Shown here: positions 7,599 through 15,669 of the stretch, in pieces
Numbering within the stretch: position 1 is the first letter of the stretch
Layout of the letters: each line of letters starts with the position of its first letter
From: Flavobacteriales bacterium
GTDB taxonomy: Bacteria > Bacteroidota > Bacteroidia > Flavobacteriales_E > Vicingaceae
Length of the DNA: 64,000 bases
Assembly (NCBI GenBank): GCA_002401955.1
Contig: NVUQ01000014.1
Location: 1-64,000, forward strand
Direction of reading: 5' to 3'
Position numbers and translations under genes: made by a program
Notes under the pieces: model-generated
The model's input: only the letters and a program-made list of their open reading frames with translations
Told to the model about the DNA's origin: nothing
Databases searched by the model: none

Positions 7599-8243
7599 AT
7601 GTTAGTATTCATAGATGAATCGGGAGATTCAGGATTTAAATTTGATAAAGGCTCTAGTGAGTTTTTTAATGTTTCGTTGGTCATATTTAATGACAATGAT
7701 GAAGCTAACGCTTGTGATAATAGAATTCAATTATTAAAGAAGGAATTAGGTAAATCAAATAATTGGGAATTTCATTTTAAAGAGAACTCACATAGAGTTA
7801 GAGAACAATTTTTAAAAGCTGTAGTTCCTTATGATTTCTTTTATTATTCATTTATTCTAAATAAGAAATTACTTTATTCTCAAAATCTAATGGGTAATAA
7901 AGAATCCTTTTACAAATATGTTTGTGGGTTGGTCTTTGAAAATGCAAAAGATAAATTAGATAATGCTATTGTATTAATTGATGAGAGTGGGAATAGAGAT
8001 TTTAAAAAGAGTCTTTCAAAATATCTTAAAAACCGAATGAATGATTATGAAAGGAAGGTGATTAAGAAAGTTAAAATGCAAAAATCACATTCCAACAATC
8101 TACTTCAATTAGCAGATTATGTTGCTGGAATAATGAATCGAAGTGTCTTGGGTAAAGACGATAAAAATTTTAGAAAGATTATTTCTGGTAGAGAAATTCG
8201 TGTCCAGATATGGCCATCAGTTAATGGAAATAATAAATCCTAA
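7599..8243 (+). CDS. DUF3800 domain protein
   Basis: A 214-residue DUF3800 protein. The family mark is the N-terminal strand with FIDESGDSG (residues 4-12), a second acidic strand IVLIDESGN near residue 125 and the C-terminal QLADYVAGI helix near residue 170. This acidic arrangement resembles an RNase H-like fold, and DUF3800 genes often occur in mobile or defence-associated DNA, but no activity is proven. It is a single-gene unit with its own -7 box. Its stop codon lies within the left arm of an 11-bp inverted repeat (8236-8294). The neighbourhood (a broken lipoprotein gene, repeats) suggests an accessory site. Confidence 0.78.
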   Translation: MLVFIDESGDSGFKFDKGSSEFFNVSLVIFNDNDEANACDNRIQLLKKELGKSNNWEFHFKENSHRVREQFLKAVVPYDFFYYSFILNKKLLYSQNLMGNKESFYKYVCGLVFENAKDKLDNAIVLIDESGNRDFKKSLSKYLKNRMNDYERKVIKKVKMQKSHSNNLLQLADYVAGIMNRSVLGKDDKNFRKIISGREIRVQIWPSVNGNNKS

Positions 8244-8294
8244 CTCTATTCCGAGGAAACGCAGACGATTAACGCCACAGTTCGAGTTAGGATT
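8236..8294. repeat. 11-bp perfect inverted repeat spanning the DUF3800 stop codon
   Basis: AATCCTAACTC (8236-8246) and GAGTTAGGATT (8284-8294) are perfect complements around a 37-nt loop. The left arm includes the TAA of the DUF3800 gene. It could be a transcript-end hairpin or a recombination-type site; there is no T-run after it. The rest of the 8244-8627 gap holds the broken lipoprotein gene and otherwise nothing that I can read. Confidence 0.5.
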
Positions 8295-8417
8295 AAATTC
8301 CAGTACAAAAATATAAAACTTTTCTCATATTTAGGACAAAATGAGGCATAATTTTAAGATAAAAAATATACAAAAACGAGACAGAGAAAGACAAGAAAGA
8401 GATAAACAGATAACAAT

Positions 8418-8564
8418 TTAGTACTTTATTTCCCTTAAATTAGATGAACTAAAATCTTCGAATTTTCCAGATAAAACTTGAATTTCAATGAGTTCCTCAA
8501 CATCAGTAGATTTGCATGAGTATCAGATAACCAAAATAATCAATATCAAAATCCATTGTTTCAT
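8418..8564 (-). pseudogene. Remnant of a small lipoprotein gene with an in-frame TGA
   Basis: From an ATG at 8564 the frame reads a hydrophobic signal sequence (MKQWILILIILVI), then a TGA, then YSCKSTDVEE and about 25 more residues to a TAA at 8418. Without the TGA this would be a typical Bacteroidota lipoprotein start with a lipobox ending in Cys; a change of TGA to TTA would give LYSC. The remainder is only about 35 residues, so the gene may also have lost its 3' part. No homologous gene was recognised. Confidence 0.5.
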
Positions 8565-8615
8565 ATTTTAAAAATACTAAATCTTAGTAACCCTTTTGTT
8601 TTAGCTGATTATGAG

Positions 8616-8623
8616 TAGTTTTA
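8616..8623 (+). promoter_or_regulatory. Possible -7 box (TAGTTTTA) for the TonB-C gene
   Basis: TAGTTTTA, one base from the consensus, ends 4 nt before the ATG at 8628. A TTG at 8596-8598 lies 17 nt upstream. It would give a leaderless transcript. Confidence 0.3.
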
Positions 8624-8627
8624 TAAA

Positions 8628-9428
8628 ATGAGAATACCAATATTTATAGTTTTATTACTTGGTTTAGTAAACTTAAAAGCCCAAACCGAAATAGTTGCCA
8701 TGCCAGGAGAGTATATGGAGGCAGAAAACTATGGAGGAAAAGTAGAGTTTAAACGCTTTCTAAAGCAAGAGATGAAATACCCTTCTAAGGCATTAGCTTT
8801 AAAAAAAGAGGGAACTGTAGAACTTGCTTTTGTAGTAGATTTGAAAGGAAAGACAAGCCAAATGCATGTTAAATCATCTGTATCAGAAGCCCTAGATGCC
8901 GAAGCAATTCGTTTGTATAAGATGTTGTTATTTAATCCCTCCACTTATCTTGGTGGTAAAATAACAACTTACAGTACCTTAAAATTTAAGTTTTCGGCTA
9001 AAACCTATAAAAAATATTGTAAAAAAAGAGGATATGAAAAGGTTAAAGTAGTTAAATCGGTAAACAATATTGTTTATTTGAATAATCAAGTAAAAGTAAA
9101 ACCTAAAATGGTGTTTAAAGACAGTTTAGAAAACATTTCTAGCTTTATTTACAATAACTTAAAGTATCCAGAAGGAACATTAAGATTAAACCTTACTGGA
9201 GTTGTTAAACTCTTTTTTGTAATAGAACCTTCAGGAAGAATAACGAACATTAAGGTGATAAAAGGTATTGGTGGAGGAGCTGTTAATGAGTCTATCCGAT
9301 TACTAAGGCTAACCAAATGGGAAGCGGGTAAAAAGGATGGGGAAAAAGTTAGAGTAAGTAAAATATTTGAGGTTAACTATAATCTTTCTAATGAATCAGG
9401 TATGGATTATGTTCCAAAAAATTACTAA
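8628..9428 (+). CDS. Secreted protein with two TonB C-terminal domains
   Basis: A 266-residue protein with a cleavable signal peptide (ending LKAQ) and two tandem TonB-C-like domains, at about residues 30-115 and 165-255. Each shows the pattern of the TonB C-terminal fold (KYPSKALALKKEGTVELAFVVD and KYPEGTLRLNLTGVVKLFFVI). TonB proper needs an N-terminal membrane anchor and a proline-rich linker; both are absent here, so this is unlikely to be an energy transducer and may bind partner proteins in the periplasm. The next gene, a lipoprotein hydrolase, starts within its last 20 bp, so the two are translationally linked. Confidence 0.7.
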   Translation: MRIPIFIVLLLGLVNLKAQTEIVAMPGEYMEAENYGGKVEFKRFLKQEMKYPSKALALKKEGTVELAFVVDLKGKTSQMHVKSSVSEALDAEAIRLYKMLLFNPSTYLGGKITTYSTLKFKFSAKTYKKYCKKRGYEKVKVVKSVNNIVYLNNQVKVKPKMVFKDSLENISSFIYNNLKYPEGTLRLNLTGVVKLFFVIEPSGRITNIKVIKGIGGGAVNESIRLLRLTKWEAGKKDGEKVRVSKIFEVNYNLSNESGMDYVPKNY

Positions 9429-10197
9429 AATCGCATTATTTTCTTTTTTGTTTTTTTTGATGAGCTGTCATCAAGAACGGATGGTTTTTCACCCAAAACC
9501 AATTGACCAAGATTATGCATTTGAATTTAAACATTCTTTTACAGAATTTTTTATTCCAGTTAATGAAGAGGTGAAAATTAACGGCTTATTATTTAAAGTT
9601 GAAAACTCAAAAGGATTAGTGTTTTATCTGCATGGTAATTCAGGGAATTTGAAAGGGTGGGGTAGTGTAGCCAGTTTCTATTTAAAAAATAATTACGATT
9701 TTTTTATTATGGATTATCGTCAGTTCGGTAAAAGTACTGGAGTTATCAATAAAGAAAAAGACATGTATACTGATGTTCAGGTAGTTTATGATAGTATTCA
9801 AAGTCAGTGTGGTTATAAAGAAGAAAATATTGTAGTAATAGGATATTCAATAGGTACATGTTTTGCCGCTAAATTATGTGCAGAAAACAACCCTAAACAA
9901 TTGGTTTTAAAAGCTCCTTATTACAGTATCCCTAATTTAATTAATCAAAAAGTGTGGATGGCACCTCATTTTTTGTTCAAATACAAATTACCAACTTATA
10001 AGTATCTAAAAACAGTAAAAGCTCCTATTACTATTTTTCATGGGGATAAGGATAAATTAATACCTATAAAATCTTCATATAAGTTGAAGAAGTTTTTTAA
10101 GCCTAATGATTCTTTAATTGTTATGCCGGGCAATGAACACGGAGGTTTCCATTCCAATAAAATTTATCAAAAAGGAATAGAACAAATTTTAGAGTAG
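9409..10197 (+). CDS. Alpha/beta-hydrolase lipoprotein
   Basis: A 262-residue alpha/beta-hydrolase of the Bem46/ABHD17-like type. The chosen ATG (9409) opens a clean lipoprotein signal peptide with an LMSC lipobox (Cys20); the longer frame from 9367 adds 14 residues that spoil it. The HGNSG oxyanion-hole motif lies at residues 75-79, the nucleophile elbow is GYSIG with Ser147, and the acid and base are probably Asp215 (GDKDKLIP) and His244 (NEHGG), so the triad is complete. The substrate is unknown, probably an ester or thioester in the envelope. The gene overlaps the upstream TonB-C gene by 20 bp. Confidence 0.8.
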   Translation: MFQKITKIALFSFLFFLMSCHQERMVFHPKPIDQDYAFEFKHSFTEFFIPVNEEVKINGLLFKVENSKGLVFYLHGNSGNLKGWGSVASFYLKNNYDFFIMDYRQFGKSTGVINKEKDMYTDVQVVYDSIQSQCGYKEENIVVIGYSIGTCFAAKLCAENNPKQLVLKAPYYSIPNLINQKVWMAPHFLFKYKLPTYKYLKTVKAPITIFHGDKDKLIPIKSSYKLKKFFKPNDSLIVMPGNEHGGFHSNKIYQKGIEQILE

Positions 10198-10245
10198 TAA
10201 TTTTGTTTTCTAATGCGTTAAATTCCTTATTTAATCTAAGAAATG

Positions 10246-10276
10246 TTGCTATTTGCAGAAATAGAATCTATTTTTG
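10246..10276 (+). promoter_or_regulatory. Promoter of the TPR/PD40 gene
   Basis: TTG at 10246-10248 and TATTTTTG at 10269-10276 with 20 nt between, the same spacing as the DUF5916 promoter. The leader to the ATG at 10296 would be about 15 nt. Confidence 0.6.
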
Positions 10277-10295
10277 CTAACTATTAAAAATAGCT

Positions 10296-11858
10296 ATGAT
10301 TAAACAACTGTTTTCCCGAATATTACTAGGCTCTTTATTGTTAATCAATATTGTTGTGATTGCACAAGATAAAGCAACATCAAAATTAGCTAACGAATTT
10401 TTTAATGATGGAAATTTTAGAGCTGCTCTTGATGAATATGCTGAACTATTAGATGCAAATCCAGATAATTTAAAATTTAATTATAGAGCAGGTGTTTGTT
10501 ACCTAAATACCAATATCGATAAATCTAACGCTATACCTTATTTAGAAAAAGCACTAACGATAGAAGGTGTTGATCCTAATACTTATTATTTATTAGGAAG
10601 AGCATACCATTTTGCTTATCGTTTTCCGAAAGCAATTGAAATGTTTGAAAAATTTAAACAGATAAATAAAGGAAACAACGAGAATTTACAAGATGTTGAA
10701 AAACAAATAGAGTACTGCTATAATGCAATAGAAATAATGAAATTTCCATTAGATGTAACCTTTCAAAATATGGGGCCATCAATCAATTCTACATCGCCAG
10801 ATTATTACCCTTTTGTACCTTTAGATGAATCTTATTTAATCTATAATACTAAAAGAGATGATGGTAGTAACCAATTGCCTGATGGCAGTTTTAATTCAGA
10901 GATATACATTTCTAAGGTGAAAAATGGAAAATACACCAATGCTAGAAAAATAGATCAAAATGTAAATACACTAAATGGTTCTGAAGAAGTGATTGGCTTA
11001 TCTGGAGATGGAAAACATATTATGTTTTATTATGAAAACGAAGAGCATTATGGGGATTTATTTATAGCAGATTACAAGAACGATAACATTAAGAACATTG
11101 TTAAATTACCTAAAGTTATTAATTCTAAGAGTCATGAAATATCAGCTTCTATATCAAAATTTGGAGATATAATTTATTTTGCGAGTGATCGTGAAGGTGG
11201 CTATGGAGGAGTGGATATTTACAGTTCTAGAATGTTACCAAACGGTAAATGGGGCCCACCTCAAAATTTAGGACCTAATATAAATACAAAGTATGATGAG
11301 GATTTTCCGAATGTAACTTCAGATAATAAGACGCTTTACTTTAGTTCTAAAGGGCATACCAGTATGGGAGGTTACGATATTTTTAAAGCTACTTGGAACC
11401 CTGTAAAAAGAAATTGGGGTGATGTAAAAAATATTGGTTATCCGTTAAATACTCCAGAAGACAACATGAATTTTAGAGCATCTAAAACAGGTAGAACAGG
11501 TTATATTTCCTCTTTAAGAGCAAAAGGATTCGGAGATTTAGATGTTTATAGTGTTACTTTTAATGAAGTTGATCCACAATACACTGTCTTAAAAGGTTAT
11601 GTAAATACTTCAGATTCATCTCAAATAAAAGATGTATTTATTTCGGTGTTGGATCTACAAACAGATGAACTTTATGGAAGCTATATGACTAATCCAATTT
11701 CAGGAAGATACATTATTATTTTACCTCCTGGTAACTTTAACGTGTTGGTAGAGGTTCCTGGTTTTGAACTCTACACAGAAAACATTGAGATTTACGGTAA
11801 AAGTTCTTTTAGAAATGTAATAAAGAAAGATTACATCTTACAATCTAGCGGTAAGTAA
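10296..11858 (+). CDS. TPR, PD40 beta-propeller and CNA-B-like protein (PorE-like, no OmpA domain)
   Basis: A 520-residue exported protein. After a signal peptide (ending IAQ) come TPR repeats at about residues 30-140, a PD40/WD40-like propeller at about 160-425 with repeated GDIIYFASDREGG and KTLYFSSKGH blades, and a C-terminal carboxypeptidase-regulatory-like sandwich at about 430-515. This order matches PorE-type T9SS accessory proteins and other peptidoglycan-linked outer-membrane proteins, except that the final OmpA peptidoglycan-binding domain is missing. It therefore is probably a periplasmic or outer-membrane-associated scaffold, and PorE itself would be a stretch. An acetyltransferase gene follows after 23 bp. 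Confidence 0.7.
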   Translation: MIKQLFSRILLGSLLLINIVVIAQDKATSKLANEFFNDGNFRAALDEYAELLDANPDNLKFNYRAGVCYLNTNIDKSNAIPYLEKALTIEGVDPNTYYLLGRAYHFAYRFPKAIEMFEKFKQINKGNNENLQDVEKQIEYCYNAIEIMKFPLDVTFQNMGPSINSTSPDYYPFVPLDESYLIYNTKRDDGSNQLPDGSFNSEIYISKVKNGKYTNARKIDQNVNTLNGSEEVIGLSGDGKHIMFYYENEEHYGDLFIADYKNDNIKNIVKLPKVINSKSHEISASISKFGDIIYFASDREGGYGGVDIYSSRMLPNGKWGPPQNLGPNINTKYDEDFPNVTSDNKTLYFSSKGHTSMGGYDIFKATWNPVKRNWGDVKNIGYPLNTPEDNMNFRASKTGRTGYISSLRAKGFGDLDVYSVTFNEVDPQYTVLKGYVNTSDSSQIKDVFISVLDLQTDELYGSYMTNPISGRYIIILPPGNFNVLVEVPGFELYTENIEIYGKSSFRNVIKKDYILQSSGK

Positions 11859-11881
11859 TTTATTTCCATAATTAAAAATTT

Positions 11882-12391
11882 ATGAGCTCTAACATTAAGT
11901 TAAGAGAGTTGGTTTCTCATGATAAATTCGTGATTTCAACTCTTCTTAATAACAAAAAAATTTGGGATAATTTGAGAGATTATATTCCGTTTCCATATGC
12001 TGTTGAGGATGCAGATGAATTTATAGAATTTACTAAAACTAAAAAACCAATTCAAAATTTTGGAATAGATTATAACGGAGAAATTTGCGGAGTAATAAGC
12101 ATAATAGTACAAGAGGATATATATCAAAAAACAGCAGAAATAGGATACTGGATAGGTGAAGAATATTGGGGGAATGGAATAGGAACAGAATCTATAAAGT
12201 TAATTACAGAGTATGGTTTTCAAAAATTAAATATTGAAAGAATTCATGCAGGAATTTTTGCTTATAACAAAGCGTCTATGACTATCCTTGAAAAAAATGG
12301 ATATAAAAAAGAAGGCGTATTTAAAAAAGCAATATTTAAAAATGGACTTTTTTTTGATGAGCACAGATATGCAATAATAAAAAGTAAATAG
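11882..12391 (+). CDS. GNAT-family N-acetyltransferase (RimJ/RimL type)
   Basis: A 169-residue GNAT acetyltransferase. The acetyl-CoA-binding motif A is in IGYWIGEEYWGNGIGTES at about residues 87-104 (the Q/RxxGxG/A-like loop is WGNGIG), followed by ERIHAGIFAYNKASMTILEKNG, which is characteristic of the RimJ/RimL group. The substrate is an amino group on a small molecule or protein and cannot be named. The gene lies 23 bp after the TPR/PD40 gene on the same strand and may share its transcript. Confidence 0.8.
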   Translation: MSSNIKLRELVSHDKFVISTLLNNKKIWDNLRDYIPFPYAVEDADEFIEFTKTKKPIQNFGIDYNGEICGVISIIVQEDIYQKTAEIGYWIGEEYWGNGIGTESIKLITEYGFQKLNIERIHAGIFAYNKASMTILEKNGYKKEGVFKKAIFKNGLFFDEHRYAIIKSK

Positions 12392-12406
12392 ACTTTAATA
12401 TTACAT

Positions 12407-13735
12407 CTATTTAATTCTTAAATCATATAATACAACATCCCTATCAATTCCTAACCCACTTTTTAAATGTAGATTTTTAAAATGATTAGCATCAGCAGTT
12501 ATTTCTGAACTATATATATATCCAGAATTAGGTAGTGGCTTAATCTTTATAATCTCATTTTTACTGTAAAAGATATACGCTGTTCGTTCATCAAAAGCCT
12601 TAGCATAATTGTAATGAACATTGGTATAATAAGCGTTAAAAACGATTAAAACAACTACATTTAAAATCAGAATAATATTTAGTTTATTCTGTTTTTCTTT
12701 ATGATGGTTTCCTAGTAAAAATAGATATCTAATTAAAAGAATAGTAATAACAATAGATGAGGCAATACCTGATCTATCAGGAGATAAACCACCTAATGCG
12801 TAAACAACGATTAGCTGATTAAAAATAACTACTCCAACTATTAGTTTAATATTTTGAACAAGAGATTTAATAGGATTGAAAGACGCTATTGTTAAAGTTG
12901 CTTTTTTTCCTAAAAGATAGAAAGAGAAACCCAAAAATAAAGCGGGAATAAATGTTTTATGGATGGAGAAGAAAAAGAATTTTACAGAACTATAACCTGT
13001 ATATAATACTAAGTCAATTAATCCTAAATTAGGAGTAATACTATCTCTATTTAATGTTCCTGGACTTAAATAATTAATTAAAAAAGCTGAAGTAATCAAT
13101 CCTAAACCCATACTTGAAAGTAAAATATTCCTCTTCTTAAAAAGTAAGTATAGTAATGCTAAAATTATGATGAAAGTTAAAGGCTCATTTGACCCTCCAA
13201 TATAGATGGCACTTATTCCAAATAGAATAGATTGAAACCATTTTTTCTGTTGAATGAAGAATAAGCGTACTCCTAAAAAGAAAGCCATAATACTCCATAG
13301 ATAAACAATAGAAGAAGTATACCAAAGCCAAGTGTCATTTGCTGAAATGGTGCAAAAAAACAAAACAGATAAAGCAATAATACTGTAAGTTAAAACGGTT
13401 TTCTTATTAAAACCAAGATTGTAAAATTCATTAATTGATTTTAACAGTTTTGTAATCCCTAAATAAAGTAATCCAACAGTTAAAATGTTGTAAAGCATTA
13501 GAAATAAAGGAATTTTATAAAATTGAATAAAGAAAACGAGCAGGAAATTAGAAGTCCACCTGCCATGCCATTTGTAATAAAGATTGCTGTAAATTTGAGT
13601 AAAAGACTTTGTGTTTATTTCTCCAATAAAATAAAAATCGTCTACAGCAAAACGGTTAAAAAAGAAAGTGATTAAAAGAAAAGCAAGAAATAAGAATGCT
13701 TGTGAAATTATCAGATGTTTTGAATTGACTTTCAT
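12407..13735 (-). CDS. Polytopic membrane protein, GT-C-like (DUF6056 type)
   Basis: A 442-residue integral membrane protein with about 11 predicted helices. An acidic FAVDDFYFIGE motif follows the first helix and a HGRWTSN segment follows shortly after, a layout that recalls lipid-linked glycosyltransferases of the GT-C fold and DUF6056 proteins. The acidic pair is in the position of the catalytic loop in that fold, but I would not claim the reaction. The C-terminal 60 residues are soluble. It is transcribed alone and ends 15 bp from the convergent acetyltransferase gene. Confidence 0.6.
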   Translation of the reverse strand: MKVNSKHLIISQAFLFLAFLLITFFFNRFAVDDFYFIGEINTKSFTQIYSNLYYKWHGRWTSNFLLVFFIQFYKIPLFLMLYNILTVGLLYLGITKLLKSINEFYNLGFNKKTVLTYSIIALSVLFFCTISANDTWLWYTSSIVYLWSIMAFFLGVRLFFIQQKKWFQSILFGISAIYIGGSNEPLTFIIILALLYLLFKKRNILLSSMGLGLITSAFLINYLSPGTLNRDSITPNLGLIDLVLYTGYSSVKFFFFSIHKTFIPALFLGFSFYLLGKKATLTIASFNPIKSLVQNIKLIVGVVIFNQLIVVYALGGLSPDRSGIASSIVITILLIRYLFLLGNHHKEKQNKLNIILILNVVVLIVFNAYYTNVHYNYAKAFDERTAYIFYSKNEIIKIKPLPNSGYIYSSEITADANHFKNLHLKSGLGIDRDVVLYDLRIK

Positions 13736-13747
13736 TGCTTTTATTAG

Positions 13748-13759
13748 GAGGCCTCCTTT
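13748..13759. promoter_or_regulatory. 12-bp perfect palindrome upstream of the membrane-protein gene
   Basis: AGGAGGCCTCCT, a perfect palindrome and much richer in G+C than its surroundings, lies 12 bp upstream of the ATG at 13735. It could be an operator. As a hairpin it would have almost no loop. Low confidence in function. Confidence 0.25.
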
Positions 13760-13828
13760 TTCAAGGAGATTATAAAACTAACTATTTTGATTTTTTAATC
13801 CTATTTACTTTTCAGTAAAGTATGTTAG

Positions 13829-13848
13829 ATCCCGCTATGCAGTGGGAT
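13829..13848. repeat. Hairpin between the DUF6056-like and thyA genes
   Basis: ATCCCGCT and AGTGGGAT pair over 8 bp (one G-T wobble) around an ATGC loop. It stands in the divergent intergenic region 13736-13979. It may belong to a dispersed intergenic repeat, but no second copy is in this window. Confidence 0.4.
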
Positions 13849-13979
13849 TAGTTCGGCTACCTTTTATAAAGCTCTTAGCATTTATAAAAGAGTCTCACTA
13901 AGTTATAAAACATTATTAACAACGCTTGAATAAACTTTCTTTTTCTGCGAATTTTACTATTCTACACAAAGAAGATTTT

Positions 13980-14804
13980 ATGCAGCAATATTTAGATTTA
14001 TTAGATCATATTTTAGCCAAAGGAACTCAAAAAGGTGACAGAACAGGAACGGGAACAATTAGTTGTTTTGGTTACCAAATGCGTTTTGATTTAAGTGAAG
14101 GTTTTCCTTGCCTAACAACTAAAAAACTACACCTAAAATCTATTATTCATGAGCTTTTATGGTTTCTTAATGGTGATACCAATATAAAATATTTACAAGA
14201 AAATGGAGTTAAGATTTGGGATGGCTGGGCAAATGAAAATGGAGATTTAGGCCCTGTTTATGGCTATCAATGGCGCAATTGGAATGGTGATGGAATAGAT
14301 CAGATTACTGACTTAATTAATGAGATAAAAACAAACCCAAACAGTCGTAGATTATTGGTTTCTGCATGGAATCCAAGTGTAATGCCAGATACAGCAGTTT
14401 CTTTTGAAGGGAATGTTGCGAATGGAAAAGCAGCATTACCACCATGTCATGCCTTTTTTCAGTTTTATGTTTTGGATGGAAAATTATCCTGTCAGTTATA
14501 CCAACGCAGTGCAGATACTTTTTTAGGAGTTCCTTTTAATATTGCTTCATATGCTTTATTTACCATGATGGTTGCCCAAGTTTGCGATTTGGAGTATGGT
14601 GATTTTATTCATTCTTTTGGAGATGTTCATTTGTATAACGACCATATAGAACAAGCTCAACTGCAGTTAACTCGTGAGCCTAAGAAGTTACCAACGATGA
14701 AAATGAATCCTGCTATTAAAAATATTTTCGATTTTAAATTTGAAGATTTTGAGTTGGTAGATTATGAACCACATGCTCATATTAAAGCAGCTGTTTCATT
14801 ATAG
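13980..14804 (+). CDS. thyA: Thymidylate synthase
   Basis: A classical thymidylate synthase of 274 residues: converts dUMP to dTMP with methylenetetrahydrofolate. The start at 13980 ([10 protein letters not shown]) aligns with the usual N-terminus; the frame opens earlier at 13926 but the extra 18 residues do not fit the family. Visible landmarks are DRTGTGT (Arg21 phosphate contact), the Arg123-Arg124 pair, catalytic Cys156 in [12 protein letters not shown], and the [10 protein letters not shown] segment near the C-terminus. It is about ten residues longer than the E. coli enzyme because of a short insert just before the active site (residues 141-151). Dihydrofolate reductase, often adjacent in other bacteria, is not next to it. 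Confidence 0.95.
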   Translation: MQQYLDLLDHILAKGTQKGDRTGTGTISCFGYQMRFDLSEGFPCLTTKKLHLKSIIHELLWFLNGDTNIKYLQENGVKIWDGWANENGDLGPVYGYQWRNWNGDGIDQITDLINEIKTNPNSRRLLVSAWNPSVMPDTAVSFEGNVANGKAALPPCHAFFQFYVLDGKLSCQLYQRSADTFLGVPFNIASYALFTMMVAQVCDLEYGDFIHSFGDVHLYNDHIEQAQLQLTREPKKLPTMKMNPAIKNIFDFKFEDFELVDYEPHAHIKAAVSL

Positions 14805-14810
14805 AATAGT

Positions 14811-14837
14811 TGTCAATAAATTTAATGGTGATTGACA
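14811..14837. terminator. Possible hairpin after thyA
   Basis: TGTCAAT and ATTGACA form a 7-bp stem around 13 nt, 7 bp after the thyA stop. It is followed by TTTAAGTG rather than a proper T-run, so its strength as a terminator is doubtful. Confidence 0.35.
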
Positions 14838-14931
14838 TTTAAGTGTTTAATAATGAATTCAAAATAAAGACTTAGTAAGACTGGAAAGTGCCTGTTCGGT
14901 ATTAGGACATAAAGGAGCAAACAGATTTAAA

Positions 14932-15381
14932 ATGCAACAACTTAACCTTCCTCAATATCCCATTAAAATAAAAGAAGAGAAAGGAGTTAACTATATTTTT
15001 GATCCGATTCGAAAAAAGTATTTAGTGTTGTTACCAGAAGAATGGGTAAGACAAAATTTTATCCAATTCTTAATTAAAGATAAAAATTATTTGGCCAGTT
15101 TAATTGCTATTGAAAAAGGACTGAAGTTAAATGAATTACAAAAACGAGCAGACATTGTAATTTATGATAAACAAGCCCAACCAATTGTTTTAATTGAGTG
15201 TAAAGCACCAAAAGTAAAGATTAATCAAGAAGTGTTTGAGCAAGTAGCCCGTTATAATATGGTGTTTAAAGTGCCTTATTTAGTGGTAACTAATGGATTA
15301 GATCATTACTGTGCTAAAGTTAATTTTATAGAAAATAGTTTTGAGTTTTTGGTTGATATCCCAAACTATAAAGAACTCTAA
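14932..15381 (+). CDS. Stand-alone type I restriction HsdR N-terminal-like nuclease domain
   Basis: A 149-residue protein matching only the N-terminal nuclease domain of HsdR, a form that is common as a single-domain protein in Bacteroidota. The PD-(D/E)xK core can be read as Asp in KRADIVIYD and the ECK motif in VLIECKAPKV, with the QVARYNMVFKVPYLVVTNG strand after it. No HsdM, HsdS or motor domain is nearby, so this is not a working type I restriction system. Its real role is unknown; a DNA-repair or general nuclease function is possible. The domain and catalytic residues appear intact. Confidence 0.78.
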   Translation: MQQLNLPQYPIKIKEEKGVNYIFDPIRKKYLVLLPEEWVRQNFIQFLIKDKNYLASLIAIEKGLKLNELQKRADIVIYDKQAQPIVLIECKAPKVKINQEVFEQVARYNMVFKVPYLVVTNGLDHYCAKVNFIENSFEFLVDIPNYKEL

Positions 15382-15618
15382 AAATATTACCAAATACAGA
15401 ATTTTTTCCCACAATAGGAAATATTTTTCAGCTAGACCTGTTTTAATGCGCTGCAAATCAATGATTTGAAATTTTGGTGTTTTAATTGTAACCCCTTAGT
15501 CAGCAAGTAAGTAGTACTTACGAAGAAATTAAAAATTAGTATTATATGAGTAATACTTTTAGTTAAAAACTATAAAGATCTAAAACCGCTAGTTTTAGTT
15601 AGTGTTAGTTTAATGAGG

Positions 15619-15650
15619 ACAGAGGGATATTGTAAGTGATAGCCCTCTGT
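15619..15650. terminator. Hairpin downstream of the TonB-receptor-like gene
   Basis: ACAGAGGG and CCCTCTGT form a perfect 8-bp stem with a 16-nt loop, 20 bp beyond the stop at 15670 of the minus-strand receptor gene. The GC content of the stem stands out in AT-rich DNA, so it may end transcription from one or both sides, although no long T-run follows. The rest of 15382-15669 shows nothing else. Confidence 0.45.
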
Positions 15651-15669
15651 TTGTGTTAAATAGGTTTTA

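Noticed and set aside
8236-8294. An integron attC site
   Set aside because: The outer arms resemble the attC core, but the inner L arms do not pair, the last core base is wrong on both sides, and no integrase gene is present.
8341-8421. A 26-residue frame, MRHNFKIKN..., in the gap before the TonB-C gene
   Set aside because: Very short and purine-driven (KRDRERQERDK); no promoter and overlap with the lipoprotein remnant on the other strand.
13829-13848. A tRNA or riboswitch upstream of thyA
   Set aside because: The hairpin is isolated; no cloverleaf, T-loop or folate or THF aptamer pattern is visible.
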